Below are positions 49,493-56,343 of a DNA stretch of 64,000 bases, one piece after another (position 1 is the stretch's first letter; every line of letters starts with the position of its first letter). The stretch is from NCBI RefSeq assembly GCF_000379465.1, contig NZ_KB905465.1, positions 1 through 64,000 on the forward strand, in the 5' to 3' direction. This DNA is from Sciscionella marina DSM 45152. Its GTDB lineage: Bacteria > Actinomycetota > Actinomycetes > Mycobacteriales > Pseudonocardiaceae. A program made the position numbers and the translations under genes. A model generated the notes under the pieces. That model was given only the letters and a program-made list of their open reading frames with translations. It did no database searches and was not told the DNA's origin.

Positions 49493-49584
49493 GAGAGCGG
49501 ACCTTTCGTGAGCATCGCAGCGAGCCCCGGCGAGCGAGGAGCGCAGCGAAAGTCCGATCGGGACAACACAGCGGTGATAGTCAT
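49489..49584 (-). CDS. 31-codon linker ORF between kdpA and kdpB
   Basis: Begins ATGACTATCACC overlapping the kdpA stop (ATGA), ends TCATGA overlapping the kdpB start. Predicted peptide starts [12 protein letters not shown] and ends MLTKGPLS. The first twelve bases almost repeat those of kdpB (ATGACCATCACC, 11 of 12), so the inserted ORF reuses the kdpB start sequence: a near duplicate of the target flank. Most of it is the palindromic element at 49498-49556. Coding role uncertain; its perfect register suggests it serves to keep kdpA-kdpB coupled. Confidence 0.5.
   Translation of the reverse strand: MTITAVLSRSDFRCAPRSPGLAAMLTKGPLS
49498..49556. repeat. Palindromic element with terminal inverted repeats
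   Basis: The plus strand runs CGGACCTTTCG (49498-49508) to CGAAAGTCCG (49547-49556): terminal inverted repeats with one extra base. The interior GAGCATCGCAGCGAGCCCC, GGCGAGCGAGGAGCGCAGCG also pairs partly with itself, so the RNA would form a long hairpin. Flanking copies of ATGAC-ATCACC suggest target duplication. It is like short MITE/REP elements, but no family name can be claimed. Confidence 0.65.
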
Positions 49585-51242
49585 GCGAGTGCCTCCGCGA
49601 TGGGTCCGAGCGCGAGCGCGGGAACGAAGGTGAGTGCGGCGACGAGGACGACGGTCCCGCCGACGAGCGAGGCGAACATCGGCCCCTGAGTGGGCAGGGT
49701 GCCCGCCGAGGGCGGAGTCTTGCGCTGTGCGGCGAGTGCCCCGGCCAGCCGCAGCACGGCGAGTATCGGAACGAACCGGCCGAACAGCATGGCCACGCCG
49801 AGCGTCGCCTCGAACCAGTCATTGGTGACGGTCAGCCCGGCGAAGGCGCTGCCGTTGTTGTTCGAGGCCGATCCGTACGCATAGAGGACCTCGGAGAGCC
49901 CGTGCGCCCCGGAATTGGTCATCGTCGCCCTGATGCCGGGCAGCAACAGCGCGATCCCGGAACCGAGCAGCACCAGCGCGGGCATCGCCAGGATCGCGAT
50001 CGCCGAGCAGGTGACCTCCCTGCGCCCCAGTTTCTTGCCCAGATACTCCGGGGTGCGCCCCACCATGAGCCCGGCGAGGAACACCGCGATGATCGCGATG
50101 ACCAGGATCGAGTACAGCCCGGTTCCCACCCCGCCCGGAGTGAGTTCGGCGAACAGCATGTTCAGCAGGGCACCACCGCCGCCGAGACCGGTCAGCGAGT
50201 CGTGCGCGGCGTTCACCGCCCCGGTGGAGGTTCCGGTGGTGGAACCGGCGAACAACGCGGAGCCCGCGATCCCGAACCGGGACTCTTTTCCTTCCATGGC
50301 CCCGCCCGCCAGCAGTGCGGCCGGTCCGTTCGGGTGCGACTCGGCCCACCAGATGACCGCGAGCATCAGCCCCCACAGGGCGCCCATGACCGAGAGCAGG
50401 GTGTAGCCCTGTTTGCGGCTGCCGACGAGCACCCCGAAGGTTCGGGTCAGGCTGACCGGGATCACCAGGATCAGGAAGATCTCGATCAGGTTGGTCCAGC
50501 CCTGCGGGTTCTCGAAGGGATGCGCGGAGTTTCCGTTGAAGATCCCGCCGCCGTTGGTGCCGAGCTCTTTGATGACCTCCTGGCTCGCGGCAGGGGCCAG
50601 CGCGGTGGTGTGCTGCATCCCGTCGATACCGGTGGAGGTGAACCCGGAGCTCAGGCTCATCACCACGCCACCGGCCACGAGCAGGATGGCGAACACGAAC
50701 GAGATCGGCAGCAGCACCCGGACACAGATCCGGGTCAGGTCCACCCAGACGTTGCCGATCCGGCCGGTGTTCGCCCGCACGAACCCGCGCACCAGCGCGA
50801 TGGCCACGCAGATCCCCATGCCCGCGGACACGAAGTTCTGCACGGTCAGCCCGACCATCTGCACCACATGGCCCATGGCTTCTTCGGGCGTGTAGGACTG
50901 CCAGTTGGTGTTCGTCACGAAGCTGACCGCCGTGTTGAACGCGGTCGCCGGATCCACCGCTCCCCTGCCGAAGTTCAGCGGCAGGATCGCCTGCAGCCGC
51001 TGCAACAGGTACAGCAGCACGATCGAGACGAAGGAGAACCCGAGCACCCCGGCGGCATAAGTGGTCCAGCGCTGACCGGAATCGGGATCGACCCGGATGA
51101 CCCGGTAGATGCCGCTCTCGAGTTTCCAGTGGCGCTCACTGGTGAACACGCGTGCCAGGTAGTCGCCGAGCGGTTTGTACGCGGCGGCAAGGCACAGCAA
51201 AAGGACGCCGATCTGCGACAGACCGGCCCAGAGGTCCGACAT
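49581..51242 (-). CDS. kdpA: K+-transporting ATPase subunit KdpA
   Basis: 553 residues, about ten membrane helices. K+-selective channel-like subunit with four pore-loop repeats, seen in [46 protein letters not shown] and [14 protein letters not shown]. Start ATG 51242, 4 nt after the kdpF stop. The stop overlaps the linker ORF rather than kdpB. Confidence 0.98.
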   Translation of the reverse strand: MSDLWAGLSQIGVLLLCLAAAYKPLGDYLARVFTSERHWKLESGIYRVIRVDPDSGQRWTTYAAGVLGFSFVSIVLLYLLQRLQAILPLNFGRGAVDPATAFNTAVSFVTNTNWQSYTPEEAMGHVVQMVGLTVQNFVSAGMGICVAIALVRGFVRANTGRIGNVWVDLTRICVRVLLPISFVFAILLVAGGVVMSLSSGFTSTGIDGMQHTTALAPAASQEVIKELGTNGGGIFNGNSAHPFENPQGWTNLIEIFLILVIPVSLTRTFGVLVGSRKQGYTLLSVMGALWGLMLAVIWWAESHPNGPAALLAGGAMEGKESRFGIAGSALFAGSTTGTSTGAVNAAHDSLTGLGGGGALLNMLFAELTPGGVGTGLYSILVIAIIAVFLAGLMVGRTPEYLGKKLGRREVTCSAIAILAMPALVLLGSGIALLLPGIRATMTNSGAHGLSEVLYAYGSASNNNGSAFAGLTVTNDWFEATLGVAMLFGRFVPILAVLRLAGALAAQRKTPPSAGTLPTQGPMFASLVGGTVVLVAALTFVPALALGPIAEALA

Positions 51243-51245
51243 TTT

Positions 51246-51347
51246 CTAGAATTTCTCCGGTCGAAGAAGCGCGAAAGCCAGGTAACCGATCAAGGCGAGC
51301 CCCAGAATCCCGCCGATAATGTTCGCTACGGCACCGACTCCACTCAT
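51246..51347 (-). CDS. kdpF: KdpF small stabilising subunit
   Basis: 33 residues: one membrane helix (IIGGILGLALIGYLAFALL) followed by the conserved RPEKF terminus of KdpF, which sits at the KdpA-KdpB interface and stabilises the complex. Ends with TAG 51246-51248, 4 nt ahead of kdpA. Its start overlaps the stop of the 25-codon linker ORF (ATGA). Confidence 0.93.
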   Translation of the reverse strand: MSGVGAVANIIGGILGLALIGYLAFALLRPEKF

Positions 51348-51421
51348 AGCTCTCGCTCCCTGGGGGAGCTCGGTGCTTCGTTGTGACGCTGTATCGATGA
51401 TTCGCTCGCAAGCTCGCTCAT
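51344..51421 (-). CDS. 25-codon linker ORF before kdpF
   Basis: Starts ATGAGCGAG overlapping the stop of the upstream small membrane ORF and ends CTATGA overlapping kdpF. The peptide MSELASESS-IQRHNEAPSSPREREL shares SES-x-QR and EAPSS with the argC-argJ linker. The 9-nt GCTATGAG-like flank occurs at both ends (AGCTATGAGC and AGCTATGAGT), consistent with a target duplication upon insertion. Confidence 0.5.
   Translation of the reverse strand: MSELASESSIQRHNEAPSSPREREL
51353..51421 (-). repeat. Dispersed junction repeat, copy B
   Basis: The minus strand reads GAGCGAATCATCGATACAG, then CGAAGCACCGAGCTCCC, CAGGGAGCGAG: the same string as copy A at 9105-9160 apart from a few substitutions and an added GAGCTTGC at the 5' side. 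A CTCCC-CCA-GGGAG hairpin is again possible. Confidence 0.7.
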
Positions 51422-51501
51422 AGCTTCTCCAGCCCGCGAAGACTCAGTGTCAGGACGGCGAACGCAGCGATCAGCAGCACCACGTACGCGAGGTCGGCCA
51501 T
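51418..51501 (-). CDS. Small membrane protein at the head of the kdp operon
   Basis: 27 residues: ADLAYVVLLIAAFAVLTLSL is one membrane helix, ending RGLEKL. AAGGTGAG provides an SD before ATG 51501. Tiny single-helix proteins of the DxxYVALTxxFFAL...CERL kind precede kdpF in many bacteria; this appears to be the actinobacterial version. Function unknown, perhaps another small Kdp subunit. First gene of the kdp unit; ATGA overlap with the linker ORF. Confidence 0.75.
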   Translation of the reverse strand: MADLAYVVLLIAAFAVLTLSLRGLEKL

Positions 51502-51844
51502 GCCTTCTCACCTTTCCCCTTGGCATCCCCTGGATCCGGGACGACGCCAGGCAAGCGTGCGCTATCCGTAGCCCTCGGACAGCGGGCATGACGGGCTCTT
51601 GACGCGATGCCGCATCCCATTGACGCGATCTTGATGGCGGTTTCGCCGGGCCCGAAAGCAGCCACACAGGGCGACGAAACTGGTGGCCTGTTTCACACGT
51701 TCGGGTGTAGCGATCAGGTGACCAGCGGTGACCACATTCCGTGTGCGGAGGAAGACGACAAACAGCACTTATCACTCTTGTCACATGGTCGTATCATGGC
51801 TGTTACATAGTTAGCTAATGCAATTAACGGTCAAGGAGGACTCT
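51502..51844. promoter_or_regulatory. Divergent kdp / asnB control region
   Basis: 343 nt without a gene. Nearest the kdp side a direct repeat TTGACGCGAT occurs twice at 51599-51608 and 51620-51629, exactly 21 bp apart, a candidate KdpE site. Nearest asnB there is a TTGTCA (51778-51783), 17-nt spacer, TGTTAC (51801-51806) promoter pair, then the palindrome TTAGCTAA (51811-51818) and AATTAAC, unusually A/T-rich, a candidate MarR operator. AAGGAGG precedes the asnB ATG. The middle (51640-51760) shows nothing recognisable. Confidence 0.6.
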
Positions 51845-53683
51845 ATGTGCGGAATCGCGGGCTGGGTGGCGTTCGATCGCGACCTACGTGCGGAACAGGC
51901 GACCGTAGACGCGATGACCGAGACCATGGCCTGCCGCGGACCCGACGACCGGGGAACCTGGATCGACAAGCACGGCGCACTCGGCCACCGCAGGCTGGCC
52001 ATCATCGATCTGCCCGGTGGCCGCCAGCCGATGAGCGTGGACACCCCGAACGGCAGCGTCGCCATGGTCTATTCCGGCGAGACCTACAACTTCACCGAAC
52101 TGCGCAACGAGCTCGTCTCCCGCGGGCACAAGCTGCGCACCGATTCGGACACCGAGGTCGTGCTGCACGCCTACCTGGAGTGGGGCCCGGCGATGGCGGA
52201 GCGGCTCAACGGCATGTACGCCTTCGCCATCTGGGACGGCCGCGAGGACAAGCTGGTCATGATCCGCGACCGGATGGGCATCAAACCGTTCTACTACTAC
52301 CCCACCGCCGACGGAGTGCTGTTCGGTTCCGAGCCTAAGGCCATCCTCGCCAACCCGCTCGCCGAGCACACCGTCACCCTCGACGGCATCCGCGAGATGT
52401 TCGCCTTCATCAAGACCCCGGGCCACGCGATCTGGGAGGGCATGCGCGAAGTCGAGCCGGGCACCGTGGTCACCGTCGCCAAGGGCGGAATCCGCGAGCA
52501 CGTGTACTGGAGCCTGCAGACCCGCGAGCACCCCGACGACCAGGCCACCTCGGTCGACCACGTGCGCGAGCTGCTACACGACATCGTGCGCCGCCAGCTG
52601 ATCTCCGATGTGCCGCGCTGCACCCTGCTCTCCGGCGGGCTCGACTCCTCGGCGATGACCGCGATCGCGGCCAACCAACTCGCCGAAGAGGGCAAGTCGG
52701 TGCGCAGCTTCGCGGTCGATTTCGTCGGCCAGACCGAGAACTTCATCGCCGACGAGCTCCGGGCCACCCCGGACACCCCGTACGTGCACGACGTGGCCGC
52801 GAAGTCCAAGACCGAGCACCAGGACATCGTGCTCGACTCGGACCAGCTCGCGGATCCCGATGCCCGGTCGAAGGTGATCCAGGCCCGCGACATCCCCACC
52901 GGCCTCGGCGATATGGACACCTCGCTGTACCTGCTGTTCAAGGCGATCCGGCAACATTCGACCGTCGCGCTCTCCGGTGAGTCGGCCGATGAGGTGTTCG
53001 GCGGCTACAAGCAGTTCTTCGACCCCGAAGTGCGCAAGGGCACCACCTTCCCATGGCTCTCCCAGCTCAAACACCTCGGCGACGACGCCCCGCTGCTGCG
53101 CCGCTCGCTGCTCGACGTGCTCGACCTGCCCGGCTACATCCGGGACAGCTACGCCACCGCGGTCGGCGAGGTCACCCGCCTGGATGGGGAGAGCGAGCTC
53201 GAATGGCAGATGCGCAAGATCAGCTACCTGCACCTGACCCGGTTCGTGCGCATCCTGCTCGACCGCAAGGACCGCGCCTCCATGGCGGTCGGGCTCGAAG
53301 TACGGGTGCCGTTCTGCGACCACCGCCTCGTCGAGTACGTGTACAACGCCCCGTGGGCACTCAAGACCTACGACGGCAGGGAGAAGTCCCTGCTGCGCGG
53401 CGCCGCTGCGGACGTGCTCCCGCAGTCGGTCGCGGACCGGGTGAAATCGCCCTACCCCTCGACCCAGGACCCGAAGTACGCGATCAAGCTCAAGGAGCAC
53501 TGCGGGGACCTGCTCGCCAAGCCCTCGCACCAGGTGTTCGACCTCATCGACCCGGACACCCTGCGCAAGGCCGTGGAGAACACGGAACCGCAGACCGATC
53601 AGGCATCGCGGAAGGTTCTCGAGCGCGCACTCGATCTCTCCCTCTGGATGGACATGTACTCTCCGACCATCAAGACGACCTGA
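51845..53683 (+). CDS. asnB: Asparagine synthase (glutamine-hydrolysing)
   Basis: 612 residues. Makes asparagine from aspartate, glutamine and ATP. Glutaminase domain with the N-terminal nucleophile after Met (MCGIAGWVAFD) and RGPDDRGTW, GHRRLAIIDLPGGRQP; synthetase domain with the PP-loop LLSGGLDSSAMTA and ALSGESADEVFGGYK. Start ATG 51845, as Cys2 must follow. Homologues occur both in primary metabolism and as amidotransferases for peptide-like metabolites; pairing with a MarR gene suggests regulated, not housekeeping, use. Confidence 0.93.
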   Translation: MCGIAGWVAFDRDLRAEQATVDAMTETMACRGPDDRGTWIDKHGALGHRRLAIIDLPGGRQPMSVDTPNGSVAMVYSGETYNFTELRNELVSRGHKLRTDSDTEVVLHAYLEWGPAMAERLNGMYAFAIWDGREDKLVMIRDRMGIKPFYYYPTADGVLFGSEPKAILANPLAEHTVTLDGIREMFAFIKTPGHAIWEGMREVEPGTVVTVAKGGIREHVYWSLQTREHPDDQATSVDHVRELLHDIVRRQLISDVPRCTLLSGGLDSSAMTAIAANQLAEEGKSVRSFAVDFVGQTENFIADELRATPDTPYVHDVAAKSKTEHQDIVLDSDQLADPDARSKVIQARDIPTGLGDMDTSLYLLFKAIRQHSTVALSGESADEVFGGYKQFFDPEVRKGTTFPWLSQLKHLGDDAPLLRRSLLDVLDLPGYIRDSYATAVGEVTRLDGESELEWQMRKISYLHLTRFVRILLDRKDRASMAVGLEVRVPFCDHRLVEYVYNAPWALKTYDGREKSLLRGAAADVLPQSVADRVKSPYPSTQDPKYAIKLKEHCGDLLAKPSHQVFDLIDPDTLRKAVENTEPQTDQASRKVLERALDLSLWMDMYSPTIKTT

Positions 53684-53699
53684 GAACAGAGATGAGCAC

Positions 53700-54125
53700 A
53701 TGACGGTGAGCGAGGAGCGTGCACTCTCTCTCGTTGTCGCGCTGCACCGGCTGCAACGCAGCCTGCGGCACGCGGCAGGCGGTGGGCGCGCCTCGCCCAC
53801 CGCCCTCATCGTGCTGACCCAGCTGCACCAGTGGGGGCCACTGCGCATCGGCACCATCGCCGAGCGGGTGCCCTGCTCGCAGCCGACCGCCACCATGGTC
53901 GTCGCCGGGCTCGAGGCCGAAGGACTCGTGGACCGGCGGCCCGATCCCGACGACGGCCGCGCCACCCAGGTGGTGCTCACCGAACAGGGCAGAGAGGAAC
54001 TGCGCACCTTCGGCAACAGCCAGGCCAAGGTGCTCGCCGAACGGCTCGACACGCTTCCCGCCACGCAGCGGGACTCGGTGCTCGCCCTGGACGAGGCGCT
54101 GCGCCAACTGGCCGAGCCGAGTTAG
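53700..54125 (+). CDS. MarR family transcriptional regulator
   Basis: 141 residues with the MarR winged helix: PTALIVLTQLHQWGPLRIGTIAERV, CSQPTATMVVAGLEAEGLVDRR and DPDDGRATQVVLTEQG. It is 16 nt behind asnB and probably senses a small phenolic or metabolite and controls the asnB promoter through the TTAGCTAA palindrome (inference). The stop overlaps that of the convergent VOC gene. Confidence 0.9.
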   Translation: MTVSEERALSLVVALHRLQRSLRHAAGGGRASPTALIVLTQLHQWGPLRIGTIAERVPCSQPTATMVVAGLEAEGLVDRRPDPDDGRATQVVLTEQGREELRTFGNSQAKVLAERLDTLPATQRDSVLALDEALRQLAEPS

Positions 54126-54514
54126 CCGGTCGCCATCAGGGCGTGTCCGTCCGGATCGGTGGTCGTGGCCGCGTACCTGTTCGGATCAAGGCGTCTGCCC
54201 GGTTCGATCAGCACCCCGGCCCCCGCTCGCCGCGAGCGCTCGACGAACTCGTCCACCTCCGCAGGCGAACCGAGCGCGAGCCCGAGCACGCATTCCTTGG
54301 CTTCCCCGGTACCGACCGGTTCGTTCCCGATCACCCAGCCGAAGCCGCCGGTCGGGGCGAACATCAGCTCGGTGTGCTCGTTCAGCGCGAACCGTAGTGG
54401 CTCGGGCAGGCCGTCCTCGGCCGGTTCTCCCGACGTTTCGAAGCCGAGCGCCCGGTAGAAGGCGGCGGTGCGCACCCGGTCCGTGGTCGGCAGGGCGATG
54501 GTGATCGTGGTCAT
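54122..54514 (-). CDS. VOC family (glyoxalase-like) protein
   Basis: 130 residues: two beta-alpha-beta-beta-beta modules, ITIALPTTDRVRTAAFYRALGFET and LGLALGSPAEVDEFVERSRRAGA ... YAATTTDPDGHALMATG. Family covers glyoxalases, dioxygenases and antibiotic-binding proteins; only one clear metal-type residue (E/H in NEHTELMF) is visible, so it may be a binding protein. Function open. Confidence 0.8.
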   Translation of the reverse strand: MTTITIALPTTDRVRTAAFYRALGFETSGEPAEDGLPEPLRFALNEHTELMFAPTGGFGWVIGNEPVGTGEAKECVLGLALGSPAEVDEFVERSRRAGAGVLIEPGRRLDPNRYAATTTDPDGHALMATG

Positions 54515-54569
54515 GGCGGATCCTCTCCTCGTTCTCCGGGGTCAACCCACCGACGAACGGGGATCGGGA

Positions 54570-54622
54570 TCCGGGACATCTCCCGGACCGGGGCGCCTGC
54601 CCGCTGGAGGTCGGGCAGGCGC
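54570..54622 (-). terminator. Tandem hairpins after cbtA
   Basis: Two inverted repeats follow the cbtA stop on the minus strand: GCGCCTGCCCG (54593-54603) with CGGGCAGGCGC (54612-54622), 11 perfect pairs and an 8-nt loop, and TCCGGGA with TCCCGGA near 54570-54587. No U-tract, the I-shaped type common in actinobacteria. Termination role inferred. Confidence 0.6.
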
Positions 54623-54627
54623 GCCGG

Positions 54628-55362
54628 TCACGCTTGGCGGACGGCAGCGAGCGGGCGCTCCGGGGCGGCCTGCAGCACCCGCTTGGCCAACGGTGCGAAC
54701 ACGAGCGCGAGCACCAGCCACAGCACCGCCTGGGTGCCGATCGCGGCGACCCGGAAGTTCCACAGGGTATCCGCGGGGAACGCCTTCGGCACCTCGTCGA
54801 CTCCTGGCATCAACGCGGCGCAGACCGCGACGAGCACCACGTAGCCGAGCCCGGCGAGCAGTCCCGCCGGGTAACCGCCGAGCCGCTGCCACAGCGCACG
54901 ATAGGCCACCACCGCGAGGACGGCGAACACGATCGAGGCGAGCATCATGCCGAAGTAGTCGCCGGTGCGCTGCCCGATCGTGTCGGGTTCCCCGACCGCG
55001 GGCGGGTTCGCCGGGTATTTCAGGAACGGCACGAGGTACACCACGCAGAATCCGAGCACACCGAGGCTGACCGCGCTCGCTCCCGCCGTCGTGGTGCCGA
55101 TCCGGCCATGCGCGAGGGCGAACACCAGCGCGTAGATGCCCCCGATCGCGATGCCGAACACGATCACGGCCACGGCGAGCCCGAGCCCGCTCTGCACGGC
55201 CCTGCTCACCAGTTCCGGTCCCTCGGGTTCGCTCGCGTGCGCCTCCTCGAACCCGATCGCGTTACCGATCGAGGGCTCGCCGAACAGCTTCCCGAACACG
55301 AACGCTAGCGCACCGGCCACCAGGCCCGCGAGCATCCCGCGGACCAGAAGTTTTCCGACCAT
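54628..55362 (-). CDS. Cobalt transporter subunit CbtA
   Basis: 244 residues with about six membrane helices (LLVRGMLAGLVAGALAFVFG, LGLAVAVIVFGIAIGGIYALV, LGVLGFCVVYLVPF, ...). Matches the predicted cobalt permease CbtA, with EEAHASEPEGPELVSR and the FLKYPANPPAVGEPDTIGQR loop typical of the family. ATG 55362 chosen because the helix begins there; the longer open frame crosses cbtB. With CbtB it forms a B12-regulated system for cobalt entry. Confidence 0.88.
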   Translation of the reverse strand: MVGKLLVRGMLAGLVAGALAFVFGKLFGEPSIGNAIGFEEAHASEPEGPELVSRAVQSGLGLAVAVIVFGIAIGGIYALVFALAHGRIGTTTAGASAVSLGVLGFCVVYLVPFLKYPANPPAVGEPDTIGQRTGDYFGMMLASIVFAVLAVVAYRALWQRLGGYPAGLLAGLGYVVLVAVCAALMPGVDEVPKAFPADTLWNFRVAAIGTQAVLWLVLALVFAPLAKRVLQAAPERPLAAVRQA

Positions 55363-55379
55363 GGGAGTTCGTCCCCCGC

Positions 55380-55592
55380 TCAGTGGCAGGGGAAGCCGAG
55401 CAGGTGCCTGCCGTCGTGCACGAACTCGTGCACGCTCATGCCGGGGAACATCGCCAGCGCACCCTGTTCGGAGGAAATGAAGTAGATGGCGAGCAGCAGA
55501 ATGACGCCCGCGAAGATCAGCCATGGCGCGACCTGGCGGATCGGGATCGCGGGAAGTGCCGCGGGGGTCGCCGGAACCGAATGTGTCGCCAT
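55380..55592 (-). CDS. Cobalt transporter subunit CbtB
   Basis: 70 residues: one membrane helix (WLIFAGVILLLAIYFISSEQG) and the C-terminal histidine signature SVHEFVHDGRHLLGFPCH, the metal-binding end of the CbtB family. TAGGAGG precedes ATG 55592. Located right below a cobalamin riboswitch; cbtA follows after 17 nt. Confidence 0.92.
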   Translation of the reverse strand: MATHSVPATPAALPAIPIRQVAPWLIFAGVILLLAIYFISSEQGALAMFPGMSVHEFVHDGRHLLGFPCH

Positions 55593-55639
55593 CTGCCGTT
55601 GCCTCCTAGGGATAACGCGTCCCGCTCGGTACTCACTCC

Positions 55640-55745
55640 TCGATCCGGGGTCTGGCTCCCGGGATTTCCCCCGGTCACAGTGGCGCGACCGCACCGGATT
55701 TCCACCGGCTTCCCGTCGTCGAGGCGCCGCTCGAAATTACGGCAG
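55640..55745 (-). ncRNA. Cobalamin (adenosylcobalamin) riboswitch
   Basis: The minus strand reads GGGAAGCCGGTGGAAATCC, GGTGCGG, then the B12-box element GCCACTGTGACC (55673-55684) and, after the CCCGGGAGCC helix, GAGCCAGACCCC (55647-55657). Spacing and strands match the class-I aptamer consensus. Between it and the cbtB SD lies GGGACGCGTTATCCC, a hairpin that could mask TAGGAGG. B12 would turn cbtAB off, saving cobalt uptake. Confidence 0.92.
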
Positions 55746-55800
55746 CGACACCGACCGCGTCAATGTGTCGGAAATCAACCGGATCAGCCAGGATGTCGGC

Positions 55801-56343
55801 GTGCGAGTGATCCTGCTGTGCCATGCCGAGACGAAGGCGACCGCAAGTACGACCTTCCCGGGCGACGAACCGCTCACCGCGCGCGGGCGCGCCCGCGCCG
55901 CCGAACTGACCGCACCGCGTGCCGAACTCCTCCTGCACGCCCCGAGCACGCAGTGCCGGGAGACCGCGGAGGCGCTCGGACTCGGCGCGACGGCCGAACC
56001 GGCACTGAACGGCTGCGATCACGGCATCTGGCGCGGGCGCGCCATCGACGACGTGCTCTCCACCGAACACGAGGCACTCACCCGCTGGCTGACCGATCCG
56101 AGCGCGGCACCACATGGCGGAGAACCGGTCACCGGGCTGATCAAGCGGGCCGGTGCCTGGCTGGACGGGCTCGATCGGGTCAACTCGGTACTGGCGATCG
56201 CTGAACAATCCTTCATCCGGGCGGCACTGGTGCACGCCATCGACGCCAAGCCCAGCTGCTACTGGCGGATCGACATCGCCCCGCTCGAGCGGGTGGTGCT
56301 CACCGGCCGGATCGGGCGCTGGCACCTGCACGTCGGCGGGTGA
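55801..56343 (+). CDS. Histidine phosphatase superfamily protein with altered RHG motif
   Basis: 180 residues. The phosphoglycerate-mutase-like fold is visible (HAETKATASTTFPGDEPLTARGRARAAEL, GCDHGIWRGRAI, LDRVNSVLAIAEQSFIRAALVHAI). The usual L-x-RHGET is LLCHAET: the phosphate-binding arginine is cysteine, the catalytic histidine remains. The second histidine motif is EQSFIRAAL instead of a histidine-containing (S/T)HG. So phosphatase activity is doubtful. Similar genes lie beside cbtAB and may be CobC-like in B12 metabolism. GTG 55801 chosen (AGGATG upstream); GTG 55765 is possible. Confidence 0.78.
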   Translation: MRVILLCHAETKATASTTFPGDEPLTARGRARAAELTAPRAELLLHAPSTQCRETAEALGLGATAEPALNGCDHGIWRGRAIDDVLSTEHEALTRWLTDPSAAPHGGEPVTGLIKRAGAWLDGLDRVNSVLAIAEQSFIRAALVHAIDAKPSCYWRIDIAPLERVVLTGRIGRWHLHVGG

